Of a stretch of DNA of 64,000 nt, positions 62,201-64,000 are shown piece by piece. A program made the position numbers and the translations under genes. The stretch lies in assembly GCA_943788755.1 (NCBI GenBank), contig CALSRM010000002.1:27505-91504 (forward strand), read 5' to 3'. A model generated the notes under the pieces. That model had not been told where the DNA came from. It did not search any database and saw only the letters and a program-made list of their open reading frames with translations. This stretch comes from an uncultured Flavobacteriales bacterium (lineage in GTDB: Bacteria > Bacteroidota > Bacteroidia > Flavobacteriales_D > Parvicellaceae). Within the stretch, counting starts at the first letter, position 1, and the number at the start of each line of letters is the position of its first letter.

Positions 62201-64000
62201 GAACCATTTAATTGAATACTATTACCAAAGCAGATAGAAGTGTCCTCTCCAGCATCAACTATCGGCAATGGGTTAACCGTGACAATTATAGAGTCAGCAT
62301 CAGTGCATCCTAAAGCATTTGACCCTATTATAATGTACTCTGTTGTATTGGTTGGGAAAACGAAAGGGTTTGCGATATTTATATCGGTAATTGAATTAGA
62401 AGGTGTCCACGAGTATACAATAGCTCCAGATGCATTTAATTGAATAGAATCTCCTTCACAAATTGAGACATCTAAACCAGCATCCACTGTGGTGAGCAAA
62501 TTCACTGAAACTTGAATTTCTGCTGTATCTCTGCAGGATCCATTAGCTCCATAAACAAAATATGTTTCAGTTATAGTGGGACATGCAGTAGGGTTAGATA
62601 GAGTTGAGTCATTTACCACAGGTTCCCAGGCATATGTAGTTGCTCCAAAAGCTGATAAATTAGCGCAATCTCCCAGACATATAGTAGTGTCGTTACTGGT
62701 GGTTAATGTAAATGCTTGGTCGATAGTTAGGTCCATGGTGTCAGTCATTCTACATCCGAATCCATCTATCACCGCCAATACATATTCAGTCGTGACAATT
62801 GGTGAGGCAAATGGATTTAATATAGCGTCGTTACTTAGTCCAATAGAAGGAGTCCAATTCGTTGTTCCAATTGATGAAGAACCATTTAATTGAATACTAT
62901 CACCAAAGCAGATAGAAGTGTCAGCTCCAGCATTAACAAAGGGAATGTTAACATTTACAGTGACACTATCCAAAGCAAAACAACCTCCTCCAAGAGTAAC
63001 TAAAACAAAGTATTTTGTTGTGTCAGTTGGAAAGACATCAGGTATTAATGTTGTTCCATTAATCATGTTTGCGTTAGGTGTCCAACTTGTCGAAAAACCA
63101 GGAAGAGCATCAGTTGTTGCAACAATATTTATGGTATCTCCAAAACAAATGGTAGTATCAAGACCAGCATCTGTATTTGGTGCAATGGTTACGGTAATAT
63201 CTTGATTGATAGGCTCAGATAAGCAACCAAATTGATTTTCTGCAATCAAAGATATAGTTCCGGTACCTGGTGTCATCCATTGAATGTCAATGGAACTGCC
63301 ATTATCAGCGATGATGTTTCCTCCTGTAATAGTCCAATTATACGTAGTGTTTGTTATGTTTTGTGTTGTATATGTATCTGTGGAAAACTGACAGACGACC
63401 GGGTCACCATTTATTGATGTTGGCGGAGCAACCGGGTTTACTGTAATTTGATAGACGGAGTTTGTTGTTTTTGGTGGACATCCATCATCCATTACAGATA
63501 TTTGAAACTGATATGGTAAACTTTGAGCTTGTCCACAAGCTGTAGTCCAGCAAAACTCTGTTGAAACAGCATCTAAGCCTGTTATAGGTTGGTCGATAGT
63601 TGCATTGGGATTAACCATATTTACATCGAACACTACCCCTCCTGCGGACAATGTCAAGCTATTGCCGTTTGGATCGTCATAACCAAAATCAAAACATAAT
63701 GTTTCTCCTTCTTCCATAATAAATTGATTGCTAGTGGTTCCAGCTGTGGGGTCAATATTTGGGGCAGGATTTAACGGACAAGACAGCACTAGGATTTGCA
63801 AGTCTCTTCGAGTCACTCCAATTAGATTTCCATTTCGATATTCTTTAATTTCAACCGCAACTACATAATCACCAGTAGTTGGAGGATAATAAGTAGTAAG
63901 TCCTGTTGAAGCATTGATGTTAGTGTAGCCACCAGCTCCAAAAGGCTGAACAAGACTATATCCGCCGGCATAGGTAACTGGATTAATTGTCCAATTTAAT
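59242..64000 (-). CDS. Giant multi-repeat surface protein (PKD/Ig-like) with T9SS type B domain, N-terminus beyond window
   Basis: At least 1585 residues; the frame is open to the window edge (…TINPVTYAGGYSLVQPFGAG), so the start is missing. About 15 tandem Ig/PKD-like modules of 70-80 residues share a DAGxDxxICxGDSxQLxAxG start, WxP core, TTxYxVxxTDxxGC and a final VxVNPLP, each with two cysteines that could form a disulfide. They are followed by a true PKD domain (FDWLFGDGGSTTIESPTYAL) and a CHU_C type B sorting domain (IFIPNVFTPNGDGENDIFDL, IYNRWGQIIF). It is likely a T9SS-delivered adhesin or gliding-related stalk protein. It contains a near-identical 678-bp tandem duplication. Confidence 0.9.
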   Translation of the reverse strand, partial: LNWTINPVTYAGGYSLVQPFGAGGYTNINASTGLTTYYPPTTGDYVVAVEIKEYRNGNLIGVTRRDLQILVLSCPLNPAPNIDPTAGTTSNQFIMEEGETLCFDFGYDDPNGNSLTLSAGGVVFDVNMVNPNATIDQPITGLDAVSTEFCWTTACGQAQSLPYQFQISVMDDGCPPKTTNSVYQITVNPVAPPTSINGDPVVCQFSTDTYTTQNITNTTYNWTITGGNIIADNGSSIDIQWMTPGTGTISLIAENQFGCLSEPINQDITVTIAPNTDAGLDTTICFGDTINIVATTDALPGFSTSWTPNANMINGTTLIPDVFPTDTTKYFVLVTLGGGCFALDSVTVNVNIPFVNAGADTSICFGDSIQLNGSSSIGTTNWTPSIGLSNDAILNPFASPIVTTEYVLAVIDGFGCRMTDTMDLTIDQAFTLTTSNDTTICLGDCANLSAFGATTYAWEPVVNDSTLSNPTACPTITETYFVYGANGSCRDTAEIQVSVNLLTTVDAGLDVSICEGDSIQLNASGAIVYSWTPSNSITDINIANPFVFPTNTTEYIIIGSNALGCTDADSIIVTVNPLPIVDAGEDTSICFGNSIQLNGSSSIGTTNWIPSIGLSNDAILNPFASPIVTTEYVLAVIDGFGCRMTDTMDLNIDQAFTLSTNNDTTICLGDCANLSAFGATTYAWEPVVNDSTLSNPTACPTITETYFVYGANGSCRDTAEIQVSVNLLTTVDAGLDVSICEGDSIQLNASGAIVYSWTPADSITDINIANPFVFPSNTSEYIVTGADVLGCTDSDSIILTVNPLPIIDAGEDLWVCPGDNIQLNASGVGTPIWFPTNELSDPNIYTPISTPLDTAVYVLTVTDVNLCTLTDTLTIYVNQNVPTDAGNDTTICFGDSVVIGGNPTAIDGTIYSWTPASLIVDPSVSNPNVFPSVTTTFYVITANDTCSGLDSVIVHVNLLPIIDAGNDVEICIGDSTQLLANGGTSYLWAPSITLTDEAIANPMAFPTDTTEYIVNATDINGCASSDTISVIVNTLPSPFAGNDAAICVGDTTTLTATGGLNYSWTPTNNLSNSLNAITQAFPIITTEYIATITDTNGCIQSDSILVTVNELPIGDAVADITICNGDSTQLNASGGDTYVWTPNTDLSNPNIADPWANSIVTTNYVVLITDINGCMDTDSVVVTVYSLPNISAGSDIQICIGDTTQLLVTGGDSYLWTPETGLSDDTSSNPTVTINDTTDYIVTGTDVNSCINSDTVSVIINPLPIADAGNNVNICIDDTIQLIASGGISYNWTNEAFLDDDLVFNPNATPDTTMQFIVSVTDSNTCINTDSVIVSVFIVDAISDQIICLEDSVQLDVFGSIGSAYTWTPSTYLSDPNIANPYSTAQVDITYHVSVTDVQGCSDQDSVEIMVLSVPIASFSSEIEAGCEGAVVKFTNTSIDGISFDWLFGDGGSTTIESPTYALPYGEDFTTTLTVTNSNGCVDNSTFYGTTLNFDDYFDIFIPNVFTPNGDGENDIFDLKVAGELNNCSDLKIYNRWGQIIFISTGGNTKWDGYTNVGKAVPEGTYFFVVEINGIKNSGSVALFR
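61564..62919 (-). repeat. 678-bp tandem duplication inside the giant repeat protein
   Basis: Segments 61564-62241 and 62242-62919 are copies offset by exactly 678 bp (226 codons, three modules). The part 61678-62240 versus 62356-62918 shows only about 14 differences counted by eye over about 560 bp, while the rest of the array is much more diverged. The outer ends are less similar. This is a recent in-frame three-module duplication. Confidence 0.85.

Noticed and set aside
61472..63205. Several similar plus-strand open frames repeating every 678 bp, suggestive of a small gene family
   Set aside because: They are shadows of the minus-strand giant repeat protein; their similarity simply reflects the tandem duplication.
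59242..63816. Regularly spaced repeats considered as a CRISPR array
   Set aside because: The unit length (about 225 bp) and in-frame protein periodicity fit Ig/PKD-like modules; there are no short identical direct repeats with unique spacers and no cas genes.

Overview
The window is a 64 kb piece of a low-GC Bacteroidota chromosome, most likely from the order Flavobacteriales (Crocinitomicaceae/Fluviicola-like by general character; this is inference, not a measured placement). The evidence is: type IX secretion (T9SS) sorting domains of both type A and type B; many lipoproteins and outer-membrane beta-barrels; TlpA/DUF4369 thioredoxins; a SPOR-domain beta-propeller; an archaeal/eukaryote-type prolyl-tRNA synthetase; the lpxK-pnp / Nif3-zinc ribbon neighbourhood; and promoters of the Bacteroidota type (TTG, 18-22 bp, TAnnTTTG). 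No phage, insertion sequence, CRISPR array, rRNA operon or defence island was seen. Most of the window is core chromosome.

Layout. 1-8.2 kb: the end of an LptF/G permease, then an aldehyde dehydrogenase, envelope proteins, a TetR regulator, an alpha/beta hydrolase, a SPOR beta-propeller and a STAS-like protein. 8.3-13.1 kb (minus strand): ahcY with a clear promoter and terminator, an L,D-transpeptidase, a BamA/TamA-like outer-membrane protein and ung. 13.3-18.5 kb (plus): a tiny lipoprotein, a beta-barrel, lipA, and a large T9SS-secreted BNR-repeat protein split by a single-base frameshift. 18.6-31.1 kb: gapA, lpxH-like, an M1 peptidase, two tandem TlpA proteins, gatB, pnp overlapping lpxK, and divergently Nif3 plus a zinc-ribbon-family coiled coil that has lost all four cysteines. 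31.1-40.1 kb: a FadL/OmpP1 porin, an Asn/Tyr/Gly-rich lipoprotein, proS, tRNA-Glu with rpsT, radC, a UDP-GlcNAc 2-epimerase and a polysaccharide deacetylase. 40-53 kb: a 92-bp interspersed repeat, a thioredoxin, a FemAB/GNAT-like protein without a normal start codon, upp, a YjjG nucleotidase, aconitase, a SiaC/SiaB partner-switching pair, a nucleoside phosphorylase, a DUF4197 lipoprotein, cinA and a DUF6089-type barrel. 53-64 kb: a nitronate monooxygenase broken by three single-base indels, an M16 peptidase pair, and two convergent T9SS type-B surface proteins. The second of these is a very large repeat protein (at least 15 PKD/Ig-like modules with a recent 678-bp tandem duplication) that runs off the right edge.

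How the genes work together. Envelope biogenesis is heavily represented: LptF/G, LpxH, LpxK, a BamA-like protein, L,D-transpeptidase, WecB-type epimerase and deacetylase, and beta-barrels. Nucleotide salvage is served by pnp, nucleoside phosphorylase, upp and YjjG. Central metabolism is represented by gapA, aconitase, lipA and ahcY, and translation by gatB, proS, rpsT and tRNA-Glu. No complete new system was recognised. The best leads are the cysteine-free zinc-ribbon homologue, the SiaB/SiaC pair without SiaA or SiaD in the window, the frameshifted genes, the duplicated adhesin modules, and unexplained palindromic or repeat DNA at 40.1, 42.1 and 53.2 kb.
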